From the NCBI RefSeq assembly GCF_015354735.1, contig NZ_JACEFJ010000001.1, forward strand, positions 496,001-560,000: DNA of 64,000 nucleotides, read 5' to 3'. Made by a program: the position numbers and the translations under genes. Positions within the stretch are counted from its first letter, which is position 1, and each line of letters begins with the position of its first letter. The notes under the pieces were generated by a model. It had not been told where the DNA came from, did not search any database, and worked only from the letters and a program-made list of their open reading frames with translations. Positions 9,187 through 17,814 of the stretch are shown piece by piece. Source of the stretch: Pararhodonellum marinum (GTDB lineage: Bacteria > Bacteroidota > Bacteroidia > Cytophagales > Cyclobacteriaceae).

Positions 9187-9942
9187 ATGCCCAGCAAAAA
9201 TACGCTTAAGTTTATTAAATCCTTGCAACAGAAAAAATTCCGAAGGCAAGAAAATTCGTTTTTTGTGGAGGGGACCAAGAATGTAACGGAATTATTGCGA
9301 TCTGATTACAAAGTAACACATCTTTTGTATACGGAGAAATTTCAGAAGGAGCAGTCTGAGGAGCTGGTGAGATTTGGAGGAGAACAATTCCTGGTCAGCC
9401 CCAAAGTGCTGGAGAGCTGCGGAGGATTTCAAAGCAATGACAGTGCACTGGCAGTGGCCCAAATCAAATCCAATGAAAATCCTCCTTATGTTCATACCGA
9501 ATGGGTACTGGCATTGGATGAAGTGAGAGATCCCGGCAATCTGGGCACCATTATCCGGATCGCAGACTGGTATGGGATCCAAAACCTGATCCTTTCGGAA
9601 GGGACGGCAGATTTTTACAATCCCAAGGTCTTGCAGGCAAGCATGGGTAGTTTTACCAGAGTCAAGGTGTTTTATACCGAATTGGCAGCTTATCTTAAAA
9701 ACTTTCCGGGAGAAATTTATGGTGCATTTTTGGGGGGTGAGTCCATTCATGGCCTTTCGCTGCCATCTGGTGGATTGCTGGTGATGGGCAGTGAATCGCA
9801 TGGCATTTCTCCTCACTTGGAAGCTTATATTTCGAAGAAGATCACCATTCCCAGATATGGACAGGCTGAATCACTCAATGTCGCTGTCGCCACGGCCATC
9901 ATCTGTGACAACCTGAAAAGATACAATTCACAGGTGCTATGA
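9187..9942 (+). CDS. SpoU/TrmH-family RNA 2'-O-ribose methyltransferase
   Basis: A 251-residue SPOUT-class methyltransferase. The N-terminal part (about 1-90, FFVEGTKNVTELL) is an RNA-binding substrate domain. The C-terminal knot domain has the three SpoU motifs: DEVRDPGNLGTIIRIADW, LVMGSESHGIS and IPRYGQAESLNVAVATAI. These enzymes 2'-O-methylate a ribose in rRNA or tRNA with SAM as donor; whether the target is 23S rRNA (RlmB-like) or tRNA cannot be told. It is divergent from tamL, and its end overlaps the start of the SBF transporter by 4 bp (ATGA), indicating translational coupling. Confidence 0.93.
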   Translation: MPSKNTLKFIKSLQQKKFRRQENSFFVEGTKNVTELLRSDYKVTHLLYTEKFQKEQSEELVRFGGEQFLVSPKVLESCGGFQSNDSALAVAQIKSNENPPYVHTEWVLALDEVRDPGNLGTIIRIADWYGIQNLILSEGTADFYNPKVLQASMGSFTRVKVFYTELAAYLKNFPGEIYGAFLGGESIHGLSLPSGGLLVMGSESHGISPHLEAYISKKITIPRYGQAESLNVAVATAIICDNLKRYNSQVL

Positions 9943-10928
9943 ACCTCATTCCGAAGCCTCTACAAAAGGTAGGTTTAAATACCTTTTTCCTGTTGCTTAT
10001 TGCCATGATTTTTCTGGCTTACTGGTTTCCGGAATGGGGCTCTGACCAAAGCGTATTGCCCTTGAAGTTGATTACCGGTATAGGCATTTCGGTGATTTTC
10101 TTTTTTTATGGGGTCAAACTTGACCCAAAGCAATTGCTCGCAGGGCTATCCAACTGGAGATTGCATGTCACTGTGCAGGCGACTACTTTTCTACTTTTTC
10201 CATTATTGGTATGGCTACTTTATGCCCTTTGGGGAGATGAAACTTCTTATTTGTGGTTGGGGACTTTTTATCTGGCAGCCCTGCCTTCTACGGTTTCTTC
10301 TTCCGTGGTCTTGGTCTCCATGGCAGGTGGAAATATGCCTGCCGCCATCTTCAATGCCAGTATTTCAAGTATCATCGGCATCTTTATCACACCGGTTTGG
10401 ATGGACTTGATGTTGCCTGAGAGTGCCGTAGCCTTTGATTTGGGCCCTACCTTTGTCAAACTGATTTTACAGATTCTACTTCCGGTTTTGGTTGGCCTTT
10501 ACTTTCACCAATACCTGGGGAGTTGGGTTGGTAAACACAGCCGGTCTCTTAAGAATTTTGACCAAGCCATCATTCTGTTGATCGTATTCTCTGCTTTTTC
10601 GGAATCCTTTGAACAGAAAATGTTTGAAGGACAAAGTGCCTTTCAGTTGATTTCACTGGGCTTCTCGATGCTGCTATTGTTCTTGTTTATGTTTATGGTC
10701 ATGTATTTATTGGCCAAAGCCTTTGCTTTCAAGCGAGAGGATCTCATTACGCTGGTCTTTTGCGGTTCCAAGAAATCACTGGTCCAAGGTGCCGTGATGG
10801 GCAGGGTGATGTTTCCTGATCCCGTGGTTCTCGGGGTGATTTTGTTGCCTTTGATGATTTACCATGCGTTGCAATTGATTGTAGGAAGTGCGATCGCGCA
10901 GCGATGGGGAATGAGGAAGGATTTTTGA
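9939..10928 (+). CDS. SBF-like (bile acid:sodium symporter family) transporter
   Basis: A 329-residue membrane protein with about nine or ten transmembrane helices, of the SBF-like type found in many bacteria (YfeH-like). Recognisable pieces are FFFYGVKLDPKQL, AALPSTVSSSVVLVSMAGGN, with the crossover-type FNASISSIIGIF, and a late FCGSKKSLVQGAVMGRVMF. The bacterial substrate is unknown; bile acids are unlikely in a free-living organism, and organic anions or pantoate-type acids are alternatives. Start ATG overlaps the methyltransferase stop by 4 bp. The gene is followed by the repeat-rich tract, with no hairpin terminator visible. Confidence 0.88.
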   Translation: MNLIPKPLQKVGLNTFFLLLIAMIFLAYWFPEWGSDQSVLPLKLITGIGISVIFFFYGVKLDPKQLLAGLSNWRLHVTVQATTFLLFPLLVWLLYALWGDETSYLWLGTFYLAALPSTVSSSVVLVSMAGGNMPAAIFNASISSIIGIFITPVWMDLMLPESAVAFDLGPTFVKLILQILLPVLVGLYFHQYLGSWVGKHSRSLKNFDQAIILLIVFSAFSESFEQKMFEGQSAFQLISLGFSMLLLFLFMFMVMYLLAKAFAFKREDLITLVFCGSKKSLVQGAVMGRVMFPDPVVLGVILLPLMIYHALQLIVGSAIAQRWGMRKDF

Positions 10929-11004
10929 TTTACGAGTTACGAGTTACGATTTGGGATTTACGGGTCTTGAATGATGAATGATGAATGTCGAATTGTGAGT
11001 TTAA

Positions 11005-11487
11005 AATAGGATCAGTATTTCAAGATGACAAGCGGACAACAAAGAAAAAGCTCAAAGCTAGAAGCTCAAAGGTGAAAGCATTAGGAGCTCAAAGCCTGAA
11101 GCTGAAAGTTGGGAAAATCGGACATGAGAAAGATCTTCGCCATTTGGAAAACTGCCGCCCTTTTACCGTCACTCTTAGCGGAGCGAAAGCCTGCCCGCCA
11201 AAGGGGAGAGTCTTCGTGTTTTCGGAAAATCGGACAACTGGACATCATTTTTAGCAATCACCCAATATGGCCCTAAAACCAGCCCCGTAGGGGCAAAATA
11301 TGGGTAGTCCTGGGTAAGCGGAGCGCAACCCCGGAACAAAAAGCCCCCATTCTCCCCGTTTCGGCCCCAGATCTCCATCGGAGGATAATTTTGTTGCCGA
11401 AACGAATGGAAATACGATTTACGAGTTTTGATTTACGATTTGGGAATTTAGAATGATGAATGTCGAATAATGAATTTAGAATGGCTG
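11005..11487. repeat. Long direct repeat, copy 1
   Basis: About 483 bp nearly identical to 11595-12062. From left to right it holds iterated 'aaagctcaaag / gaagctgaaag' motifs, 'gtcactcttagcggagcgaaagcctgcccgcc', 'gccccgtaggggc' (a 13-bp palindrome at about 11281), 'gtcctgggtaagcggagcgcaac', and a tail of 'gatttacgag...gaatgatgaatgtcgaataatgaat'. The GC palindrome and the AT-rich tail resemble intergenic repeats I recall from Bacteroidota genomes. Both copies carry an antisense open frame, which I take as a by-product. Copy 1 has about 15 bp extra in the 'aaagct' run near 11050. No gene is supported in 10929-12082. Confidence 0.93.
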
Positions 11488-11594
11488 AATTCCTATGACA
11501 TTGGTTTATGATTTACGAATTGGGACTTACGATTTACGGGTTGGGAATGGTGAATTTAGAATGATGAATGTCGAATATCGAATAATGAATTTAG

Positions 11595-12062
11595 AATAGG
11601 GTCAGTATTTCAAGGTGACAAGCGGACAACAAAGAAAAAGCTCAAAGGTGAAAGCATAAGGAGCTCAAAGCCTGAAGCTGAAAGTTGGGAAAATCGGACA
11701 TGAGAAAGATCTTCGCCATTTGGAAAACTGCCGCCCTTTTACCCTCACTCTGAGCGGATCGAAGCCTGCCCGCCAAAGGAGAGAGTCTTCGTGTTTTCGG
11801 AAAATCGGACAACTGGACATCATTTTTAGCTATCACCGAATATGGCCCTAAAACCAGCCCCGTAGGGGCAAAATATGGGTAGTCCTGGGTAAGCGGAGCG
11901 CAACCCTGGAACAAAAAGCCCCCATTCTCCCCGTTTCGGCCCCAGATCTCCATCGGAGGATAATTTTGTTGCCGAAACGAATGGAAATACGATTTACGAG
12001 TTTTGATTTACGATTTGGGAATTTAGAATGATGAATGTCGAATAATGAATTTAGAATGGCTG
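11595..12062. repeat. Long direct repeat, copy 2
   Basis: About 468 bp, same orientation as copy 1 and separated from it by 107 bp of 'gatttacg/gggttgggaatgg/gaatgatgaatgtcgaa' motifs. Scattered single-base differences (for example gtcactctgagcggatcg against gtcactcttagcggagcg) show the duplication is not brand new, or that assembly preserved real variants. The AT-rich end lies about 20 bp before the stop of the queuosine transporter gene, so it sits in its 3' untranslated region. Confidence 0.93.
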
Positions 12063-12082
12063 AAGGCCTGTGAAAACGATCG

Positions 12083-12880
12083 CTATAAAAACGAAGTATC
12101 TTCCATAGCTTCCTCGGTCATTTTGAGGGCAATTTCTTTGCCGAGGTAATTATCGATCAGGGCGTGGCCAAGGTAAAGCAGTGGGGTAAGCAGAATGGCC
12201 ATGGAAAATTTGTAAATGTAATTGATGATGCCCACAGAGACGACTTGTGCCCAGGACCAGTTGCCAAAAATGTAAAAAGCAATCCCAAGCACCACAAAAG
12301 AATCAATGAACTGGGAGACCAAGGTAGAACCGGTGGCACGTAACCAAATCATTTTGGGGCCTGTGATCTTCCGCAGTTTTTGGAAGACATAGACATCCAC
12401 CAATTGGCCAATCAGGAAAGCAGTCAGGGATCCGATGATGATGCCCAGTCCCTGCCTGAAAATGATATTGAAAGCATAATCAATGTTGAAGGGATTTCCT
12501 GCCGCATCCGGCGTGTTTACCTCCAGCCAAAACGGGGCAGGGGGGAGTGGGGTGACAAAGGCAATGACAAAAAAGACATAAGCAATGAAAAAGGCCGTGA
12601 TAAAACTGATTTTACGAACCCCTTTTTTGCCATAATACTCATTGATGATGTCTGTAGTGATAAACACCACCGGCCAAATCACCGCGCCTGCAGTCAGGTT
12701 AAAATCCAACACATAATCTCCAAAGAAGGTCCAACCGGCCGGTTCCAAACCCAGCGTTAATTCTCCGGAGAAAATCTTTACTCCAATGATTTCTGCGAGG
12801 ATGGCATTGGTAAGAAAAATACCGCTCAAAATGATAAAGAGGTTGGTCTTTTTGGACTGGAATGCCGATATTTTTGCCAT
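12083..12880 (-). CDS. Queuosine precursor transporter (YhhQ family)
   Basis: A 265-residue membrane protein with about six or seven helices, of the VUT/YhhQ family that imports queuosine precursors (preQ0/preQ1) for tRNA modification. Family marks: ILAEIIGVKIF, AGAVIWPVVFITTDIINEYYG and, later, LRATGSTLVSQFIDSFVV. It begins 4 bp after the stop of the RNase Z gene, and follows STAS and RNase Z in one operon. The grouping gives the operon a tRNA theme (3' maturation plus queuosine supply), which is inference from context. Confidence 0.92.
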   Translation of the reverse strand: MAKISAFQSKKTNLFIILSGIFLTNAILAEIIGVKIFSGELTLGLEPAGWTFFGDYVLDFNLTAGAVIWPVVFITTDIINEYYGKKGVRKISFITAFFIAYVFFVIAFVTPLPPAPFWLEVNTPDAAGNPFNIDYAFNIIFRQGLGIIIGSLTAFLIGQLVDVYVFQKLRKITGPKMIWLRATGSTLVSQFIDSFVVLGIAFYIFGNWSWAQVVSVGIINYIYKFSMAILLTPLLYLGHALIDNYLGKEIALKMTEEAMEDTSFL

Positions 12881-12884
12881 ACAT

Positions 12885-13808
12885 TTAATGGATGGGGTAG
12901 GTTTCCCCTTCTATGCTGAGATAACTTTCATCAAATATTCCCTTTGCTTCATTCAGGAGCGGGTTAAGGTCGTGGTATCGGGTAGAGTAGTGTCCCAGTA
13001 ACAGTTTTTTGACCTGTGCTTGCTTGGCAATGGTCGCAGCTTGTGCAGCCGTGCTATGCAAAGTTTCAGTGGCCCTTTTTTCCTCTACATTCATGAATGT
13101 GGCTTCATGGTAAAGCAAGTCCACGCCTTTGACGATTTCCACCAATTCAGGATCATACACCGTATCAGAACAGTAGGCATAGGTCCTTCGGTTAGGTGGA
13201 GGATATGTAAATTCCTCTAAGCTGAAAAGGACATCACCCGACTCATCCAACACATGTTTACCGGATTTCAAGGTATTGATTTGAGAGAGATTCAGGTCAT
13301 GTTCCTGTAATTTCTCCTTAATCAGGTTATTGGGTCTTTGTTTTTCTTTGATGTAAAAACCGGTGCAGGGCAGTCTGTGTTTCAGCGGGAAACTGAACAC
13401 CTCAAAGCCATCAAGATCCAAAACCAAATCCCATTTTTCATGCTGGGTGCACACAAAATTGACTGGATAGCTGAGCGCTGTCTGCGTATGTTTCAGTTGA
13501 ACCGTGATGATTTCATCCAGTCCTCTCGGACCAAAGATGGTCAAGGGTGATTTTCTTTTATGCAGATGGTAGGTAAACAGCATGCCCATCAAACCCAAAT
13601 AATGATCCGCATGAAGATGGGAGATAAATATGTGGGAAATTTTGAAAGATTTGAGGTGAAATCTCCTCATCTGAATCTGAGCACCTTCGCCACAATCGAT
13701 CATGATGGAATTTCTGCCCAAATTGACAACCTGGGAGGTCTGATTCCTGTCGTGGGCCGGGGCAGCCGAATTGGAACCCAAGATGGTCACATCAAAATCC
13801 AAAATCAA
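12885..13808 (-). CDS. rnz: Ribonuclease Z (tRNA 3'-endonuclease)
   Basis: A 307-residue metallo-beta-lactamase-fold nuclease that trims tRNA 3' trailers. Metal ligands are visible: SHLHADHYLG (HxHxDH) near residue 62, CSDT near 215, and late LHSTAAQAA and GHYSTRY blocks. Length is normal for the short bacterial form. The only start in frame with the N-terminal strand (VTILGSNSAAPA) is TTG at 13808; it overlaps the STAS stop (TGA 13805-13807), so it is probably made by coupled reinitiation. GTG at 13790 is a shorter alternative. Confidence 0.95.
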   Translation of the reverse strand: MILDFDVTILGSNSAAPAHDRNQTSQVVNLGRNSIMIDCGEGAQIQMRRFHLKSFKISHIFISHLHADHYLGLMGMLFTYHLHKRKSPLTIFGPRGLDEIITVQLKHTQTALSYPVNFVCTQHEKWDLVLDLDGFEVFSFPLKHRLPCTGFYIKEKQRPNNLIKEKLQEHDLNLSQINTLKSGKHVLDESGDVLFSLEEFTYPPPNRRTYAYCSDTVYDPELVEIVKGVDLLYHEATFMNVEEKRATETLHSTAAQAATIAKQAQVKKLLLGHYSTRYHDLNPLLNEAKGIFDESYLSIEGETYPIH

Positions 13809-14188
13809 TCCTCTTCTTCCTCCTCCGCGGATCCGTTTTCAATTTCGTGGATAAAGATGGCCTCTGCGGCTTCTTCAAGGTTATCGACGATGTTGAGTAC
13901 CTTGTCAAGCATAGATATCTGAACCAACTTTTTGACATGATCCTGTGCCGAGGAAATGATAAAAATACCACCACTTCGGCTGTATTCTCTATGTCCGGTC
14001 AGTAAAGCACTCAACCCACTGGAATCTGCATATTTCACATTTGCCATGTCCAAGATCAGGTTCTGGTATCCTTCTGCCAGTACGGTCAACAGTTCAGATT
14101 TCAGTACGGGAGAAAGGGAAGAATCCAATTTCTCTTCCATTGGTGTGAATATGACGTATTGCTCTTTTTTATCTACGGTGTATTTCAT
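13805..14188 (-). CDS. STAS-domain protein (anti-sigma factor antagonist-like)
   Basis: A 127-residue single STAS domain with an acidic tail (GSAEEEEED). The phosphorylatable-serine motif ADSSGLSALL is at residues 54-63, as in SpoIIAA-type anti-anti-sigma factors, which bind anti-sigma kinases when unphosphorylated. No kinase or sigma factor partner is adjacent. Its stop overlaps the RNase Z start, and this is the first gene of the operon. The 5' region 14189-14240 is AT-rich and includes TATATTTA, close to the Bacteroidota -7 consensus TAnnTTTG (one mismatch). Confidence 0.9.
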   Translation of the reverse strand: MKYTVDKKEQYVIFTPMEEKLDSSLSPVLKSELLTVLAEGYQNLILDMANVKYADSSGLSALLTGHREYSRSGGIFIISSAQDHVKKLVQISMLDKVLNIVDNLEEAAEAIFIHEIENGSAEEEEED

Positions 14189-14243
14189 AACGGTCTTAAT
14201 GTATAAATATAATTAGTAAAGAATTGTTTTCAACGGCCGGGTT

Positions 14244-15179
14244 TTAAAGCTTGTCCAAGATCGCTTTTTCTATCCTGGCCGTCATCTGTGAATTGTCAGG
14301 TTTTTTAAAGGACTCTCCGGTTATTTTTTCATACAGTTCCAAGTATCGCTCAGAGATCTCTTCGACGATTTGGGCATGCATTTCTGGGATGCTTTGCCCT
14401 TCTTTGCCTTGGAAGCCATTGGAAATCAGCCATTGGCGGACAAATTCCTTTGAAAGCTGCTTTTGGGGAAGACCCGCTGCCTGCTTGTCTTCATAGCCTT
14501 CTGCATAAAAATAACGGGAGGAATCCGGAGTATGTATTTCATCTATAAGAAGAATTTGGTCTCCATATTTGCCAAACTCATATTTCGTATCTACCAGGAT
14601 CAAGCCTTTCTCCGCAGCAAGTTGGGTTCCTTTTTTGAAGAGTGCCTGCGTATATTTTTCCAGAATGAGATAGTCATTTTCACTGACAATCCCTTTTTCT
14701 AGGATATCTTCTCTGGAAATGTCCTCATCATGTCCTTCATCCGCTTTGGTGGTCGGAGTAATGATAGGAGCGGGGAGACGGTCATTTTCTTTCAATCCAT
14801 CAGGCAAGGGCACACCACAGAGGAACCTCTTACCAGCTTGGTATTCCCTGAAGGCGTGTCCGGCCAAGTATCCCCTGATAACCATTTCCACCTTGAAGGG
14901 ATCACATTTTTTACCGATGGTTACATTGGGGTCAGGGATGCTTTCTACCCAATTGGGTACCACATCGGCTGTTTCCTGCAGAAATTTGGCTGCGATCAGA
15001 TTGAGTACCTGTCCTTTGAAAGGGATGGGCTGTGGAAGCACCACATCAAATGCAGAGATCCTATCCGTGGCCACCACGGCTAATTTGTCCTCGAAAATAT
15101 AAACATCCCTCACTTTACCTTTGTAAAAACCTTTTTGATTGGGGAAGTTGAAATGTGTTTCCTTGATGGCGGTGTCCAT
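14244..15179 (-). CDS. purC: Phosphoribosylaminoimidazole-succinocarboxamide synthase
   Basis: SAICAR synthetase, purine synthesis step joining CAIR and aspartate with ATP. Family blocks: [63 protein letters not shown] and [13 protein letters not shown]. At 311 residues it is the longer (yeast-like) type common in Bacteroidota. An upstream TTG at 15200 is in frame, but I prefer ATG at 15179 because homologues begin near [22 protein letters not shown] at about 15198-15205 (minus-strand sense) matches the Bacteroidota -7 box TAnnTTTG at a suitable distance; no clear -33 TTG was found. Confidence 0.96.
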   Translation of the reverse strand: MDTAIKETHFNFPNQKGFYKGKVRDVYIFEDKLAVVATDRISAFDVVLPQPIPFKGQVLNLIAAKFLQETADVVPNWVESIPDPNVTIGKKCDPFKVEMVIRGYLAGHAFREYQAGKRFLCGVPLPDGLKENDRLPAPIITPTTKADEGHDEDISREDILEKGIVSENDYLILEKYTQALFKKGTQLAAEKGLILVDTKYEFGKYGDQILLIDEIHTPDSSRYFYAEGYEDKQAAGLPQKQLSKEFVRQWLISNGFQGKEGQSIPEMHAQIVEEISERYLELYEKITGESFKKPDNSQMTARIEKAILDKL

Positions 15180-15240
15180 TATTGTAAGTGTATCTGGCAA
15201 AAATAGGAAAAGGAATAGTTTATCATTTCATTGAGGAGAT

Positions 15241-16548
15241 TTATTTATCTAATTTCTCACCGGAACGGTATACCTCTCGGTTGATGATTTCTCCTTCTCC
15301 ATCAAAGCTGATCCAATCACCCACCTGAAGATTGTTGCTGTATTTGCCGCTGCGGATTACTTTGCCTTCCCTATCAAATTCCTGATAAGTGCCTTCTTTT
15401 TTTCCTCTTACGAAATAAGTACTGTTCTGCGGTTTTCCGTTGGGATAGTAGGTGATGGTTGGTCCGGTAAGCATGCCCTCCCGGTAGGCATGGCTGTGGG
15501 TTCTGATCCCAGATTCATCAAACTTTTCCGTTAGGCCGGACTTCAGTCCATTTTGAAAGCTGGTTTTCTCTTTGATTTTTCCATTTTCATGGTAAAAAAT
15601 GGCCTCTCCATGTTCCCTCCCTTCCACAAAGGGAATAAACTGTTTGCGCTGTCCACTTTCATAAAAAGTCTCAATCTTTATCAAACGGCCTTTGTTGTCA
15701 TATTGCATTTGTTCAAGAGGCTTACCGCTCGCATAAAACGTTTCGATCTTACCCTGTACAGTACCGTTTTTAAAATTTACCTTTCTGAAAACCTGTTTGT
15801 TGTCGTAGTATTCAATGAATTCACCATTTTCTCTGCCCTTTCTATATTGTCCTTTTTTCTGAAGTTCTCCATTTTCATGGTAACTCACCAAGGGGCCTTC
15901 CTTGGTGCCGTTTTTATATTCCTGTCGGCTCGCCACGCTTCCGTCGGGATAGTAGGTTACAAACAGCCCATCCAATTCCCCCTGTTCATAATTGGCTTCC
16001 CCTTCCAGTTTCCCTGAGTCGAAGTATCGCTTGAGACTGCCGTGGAGCAGCCCATTTTGATATTGGGATTTTTCCTGAATCTCACCGTTTTCATGGTAAC
16101 TGATGCTCTCTCCATGGGGCTGATCAGCTTCAAACTGAGTCTCTTTGATCAGGTTACCTGCCTCATCAAATTGGCGAATCCACCCTTGCAGTTGGTTGGC
16201 CACATAGTTGACCTCTTGGGAAACCTGTCCATTGCGGAAAAAGGTATGCGAAGGACCTTCTTTCAGGTTGTTTTGGTAGGTGGTGATTTTTAAAGTATCA
16301 GTACTTGCTGGAAAGAAATCCACAAACCGACCTTCTTTTTTTCCGGATACAAAACGGCCTGTTTGGGCCAAGGTGCCATCTTCGTAATAAAGGGCATATT
16401 CGCCATGTGGCTGATTGTTTACACGGGAATAGCTTTCTTTGACGATGGTCTCCTCGGCATCATGGTAGGTGGTTACTTTATCCTGCCCCCAAAGTAAAGG
16501 ACTGATCATCATCATCAGCATCCCTAGTATACCTGCCTTTTGCTGCAT
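15241..16548 (-). CDS. Exported YwqK/MORN-variant repeat protein
   Basis: A 435-residue protein with a signal peptide (about 1-21, ending LLWGQ) followed by about sixteen copies of a 23-24 residue repeat. The repeat pattern is G-x-x-x-G-x-x-x-x-Y/F-Y/F-x-x-G with aromatic pairs and an N/D-G turn, for example KEGPLVSYHENG and LTGPTITYYPNG. This is the MORN_2 (YwqK) repeat, which forms an extended beta-sheet. Databases label such proteins 'toxin-antitoxin YwqK family antitoxin', but no toxin is nearby and it is exported, so a scaffold or surface role is more likely. Function unknown. Confidence 0.88.
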   Translation of the reverse strand: MQQKAGILGMLMMMISPLLWGQDKVTTYHDAEETIVKESYSRVNNQPHGEYALYYEDGTLAQTGRFVSGKKEGRFVDFFPASTDTLKITTYQNNLKEGPSHTFFRNGQVSQEVNYVANQLQGWIRQFDEAGNLIKETQFEADQPHGESISYHENGEIQEKSQYQNGLLHGSLKRYFDSGKLEGEANYEQGELDGLFVTYYPDGSVASRQEYKNGTKEGPLVSYHENGELQKKGQYRKGRENGEFIEYYDNKQVFRKVNFKNGTVQGKIETFYASGKPLEQMQYDNKGRLIKIETFYESGQRKQFIPFVEGREHGEAIFYHENGKIKEKTSFQNGLKSGLTEKFDESGIRTHSHAYREGMLTGPTITYYPNGKPQNSTYFVRGKKEGTYQEFDREGKVIRSGKYSNNLQVGDWISFDGEGEIINREVYRSGEKLDK

Positions 16549-16562
16549 AGTAAATGGTTATG

Positions 16563-16585
16563 ACCTGCCCTGATTCAGGGCAGGT
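16563..16585. repeat. Perfect 23-bp palindrome between thiolase and YwqK genes
   Basis: Two perfect 11-nt arms (ACCTGCCCTGA and its complement) around a single central base. It lies 11 bp past the thiolase stop on the minus strand and 15 bp before the YwqK-repeat ATG. There is no U-run on either side, so it is not a standard intrinsic terminator. It could be a REP-like intergenic element, an operator, or an mRNA-stabilising hairpin. Confidence 0.7.
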
Positions 16586-16596
16586 AGTTGTGTTGT

Positions 16597-17775
16597 CTAT
16601 AGTTTTTCAATCACAATCGCTGAGGCGCCACCACCTCCGTTACAGATGCCGGCAACGCCTATTTTGCCCTTTTTCTGGGAAAGGACAGAATGTAGGGTGG
16701 TGATGATCCTGGCACCTGAAGCACCCAAGGGATGTCCCAAAGAAACGGCTCCCCCATACACATTCAATTTCTCAGGATCCAGATCCAAGTTCCTTTGGTT
16801 GGCGATGGCAACGGCTGCAAATGCCTCGTTGATTTCATAGAAATCTACCTGAGAGGCATCTACACCAGCATTTTTCAATGCTTTGGGAATGGCAAGGGAA
16901 GGAGCAGTTGTAAACCAAAGTGGGTCTTGTGCCGCGTCCGCAAAACCCCGGATTACCGCCAAAGGCTTCAATCCCAACTCCTCGGCTTTTTCTTTGCTGA
17001 CCAGCACCAAGGCAGATGCCCCATCGTTCATGGTGGAGGCATTGGCAGCGGTCACCGTGCCCTCCTTGTCAAATACTGGTCTGAGTGATGGTATCTTGTC
17101 GAAGATGACGTTTTTAAATTCTTCATCTTCTGCTATGGTGGTGATGTCTCCTTTTCTGCCCTTTATCTCTACGGGAATGACCTCTTCTTTGAAATCTCCG
17201 TTTTTCCAGGCTTCCGCAGACCGGGTGTAGGATTGGATGGCATAAGCATCCTGTTCCTCTCTGGAAATGTTCATTTCTTTGGCGGTATGGTCCGCACAAT
17301 TGCCCATGGGAAATTTGTTGTAGACTTCAAAAAGCCCGTCTTTGACCAGCCCATCTATCAACTCGGCATTGCCGTATTTGTAGCCAAAACGGGCCTTTGG
17401 CACATAGAAAGGTACATTGGACATGCTTTCCATGCCACCTGCTACGATGATGCTGTTCTGCCCTGTCATGATGGATTGCGCGCCGAACATGACTGCTTTC
17501 ATGCCCGAGGAGCATACTTTATTGACTGTGGTGCATGGGACCTGATAGCCGATTCCTGCCCCGATGGCAGCCTGACGGGCAGGCGCTTGACCGAGATTGG
17601 CGGATATGACGTTGCCCATAAGGACTTCTTCTACCTGATCGGCTTGGATGTTGGCTTTTTTCAAAGCCCCCTTGATGGCAACACTGCCAAGTTCGACGGC
17701 CGTGAGGCTGGATAAATTTCCTCCAAAACTGCCTAGAGGGGTTCTTACAGCGGAAACAATATAGACTTCTTTCAT
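16597..17775 (-). CDS. Acetyl-CoA C-acyltransferase (thiolase)
   Basis: A 392-residue thiolase that makes or cleaves acetoacetyl-CoA (biosynthetic type) or longer 3-ketoacyl-CoA. Catalytic residues are in place: nucleophile C88 in VNKVCSSGMKA, H348 in SLGHPLGASGA and C378 in GICNGGGGA. GGMESMSNVPF is also typical. No fatty-acid oxidation partners are adjacent; upstream is the Bat operon and downstream the YwqK gene. The acetyl-CoA acetyltransferase (AtoB-like) function is the best guess from length and motifs. Confidence 0.95.
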   Translation of the reverse strand: MKEVYIVSAVRTPLGSFGGNLSSLTAVELGSVAIKGALKKANIQADQVEEVLMGNVISANLGQAPARQAAIGAGIGYQVPCTTVNKVCSSGMKAVMFGAQSIMTGQNSIIVAGGMESMSNVPFYVPKARFGYKYGNAELIDGLVKDGLFEVYNKFPMGNCADHTAKEMNISREEQDAYAIQSYTRSAEAWKNGDFKEEVIPVEIKGRKGDITTIAEDEEFKNVIFDKIPSLRPVFDKEGTVTAANASTMNDGASALVLVSKEKAEELGLKPLAVIRGFADAAQDPLWFTTAPSLAIPKALKNAGVDASQVDFYEINEAFAAVAIANQRNLDLDPEKLNVYGGAVSLGHPLGASGARIITTLHSVLSQKKGKIGVAGICNGGGGASAIVIEKL

Positions 17776-17814
17776 TGGGTTTATCTGTTAAATGGTTCAA
17801 TCAGAGGTTTTTTC

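Noticed and set aside
11175-11953. Two related minus-strand frames (MEIWGRNGENGGF...)
   Set aside because: They lie wholly inside the duplicated intergenic repeat and differ at the ends; the similarity is explained by the DNA repeat, and no RBS or family is visible.
15553-16017. Plus-strand frame opposite the YwqK repeats
   Set aside because: A repeated antisense pattern from the protein repeats; no independent support.
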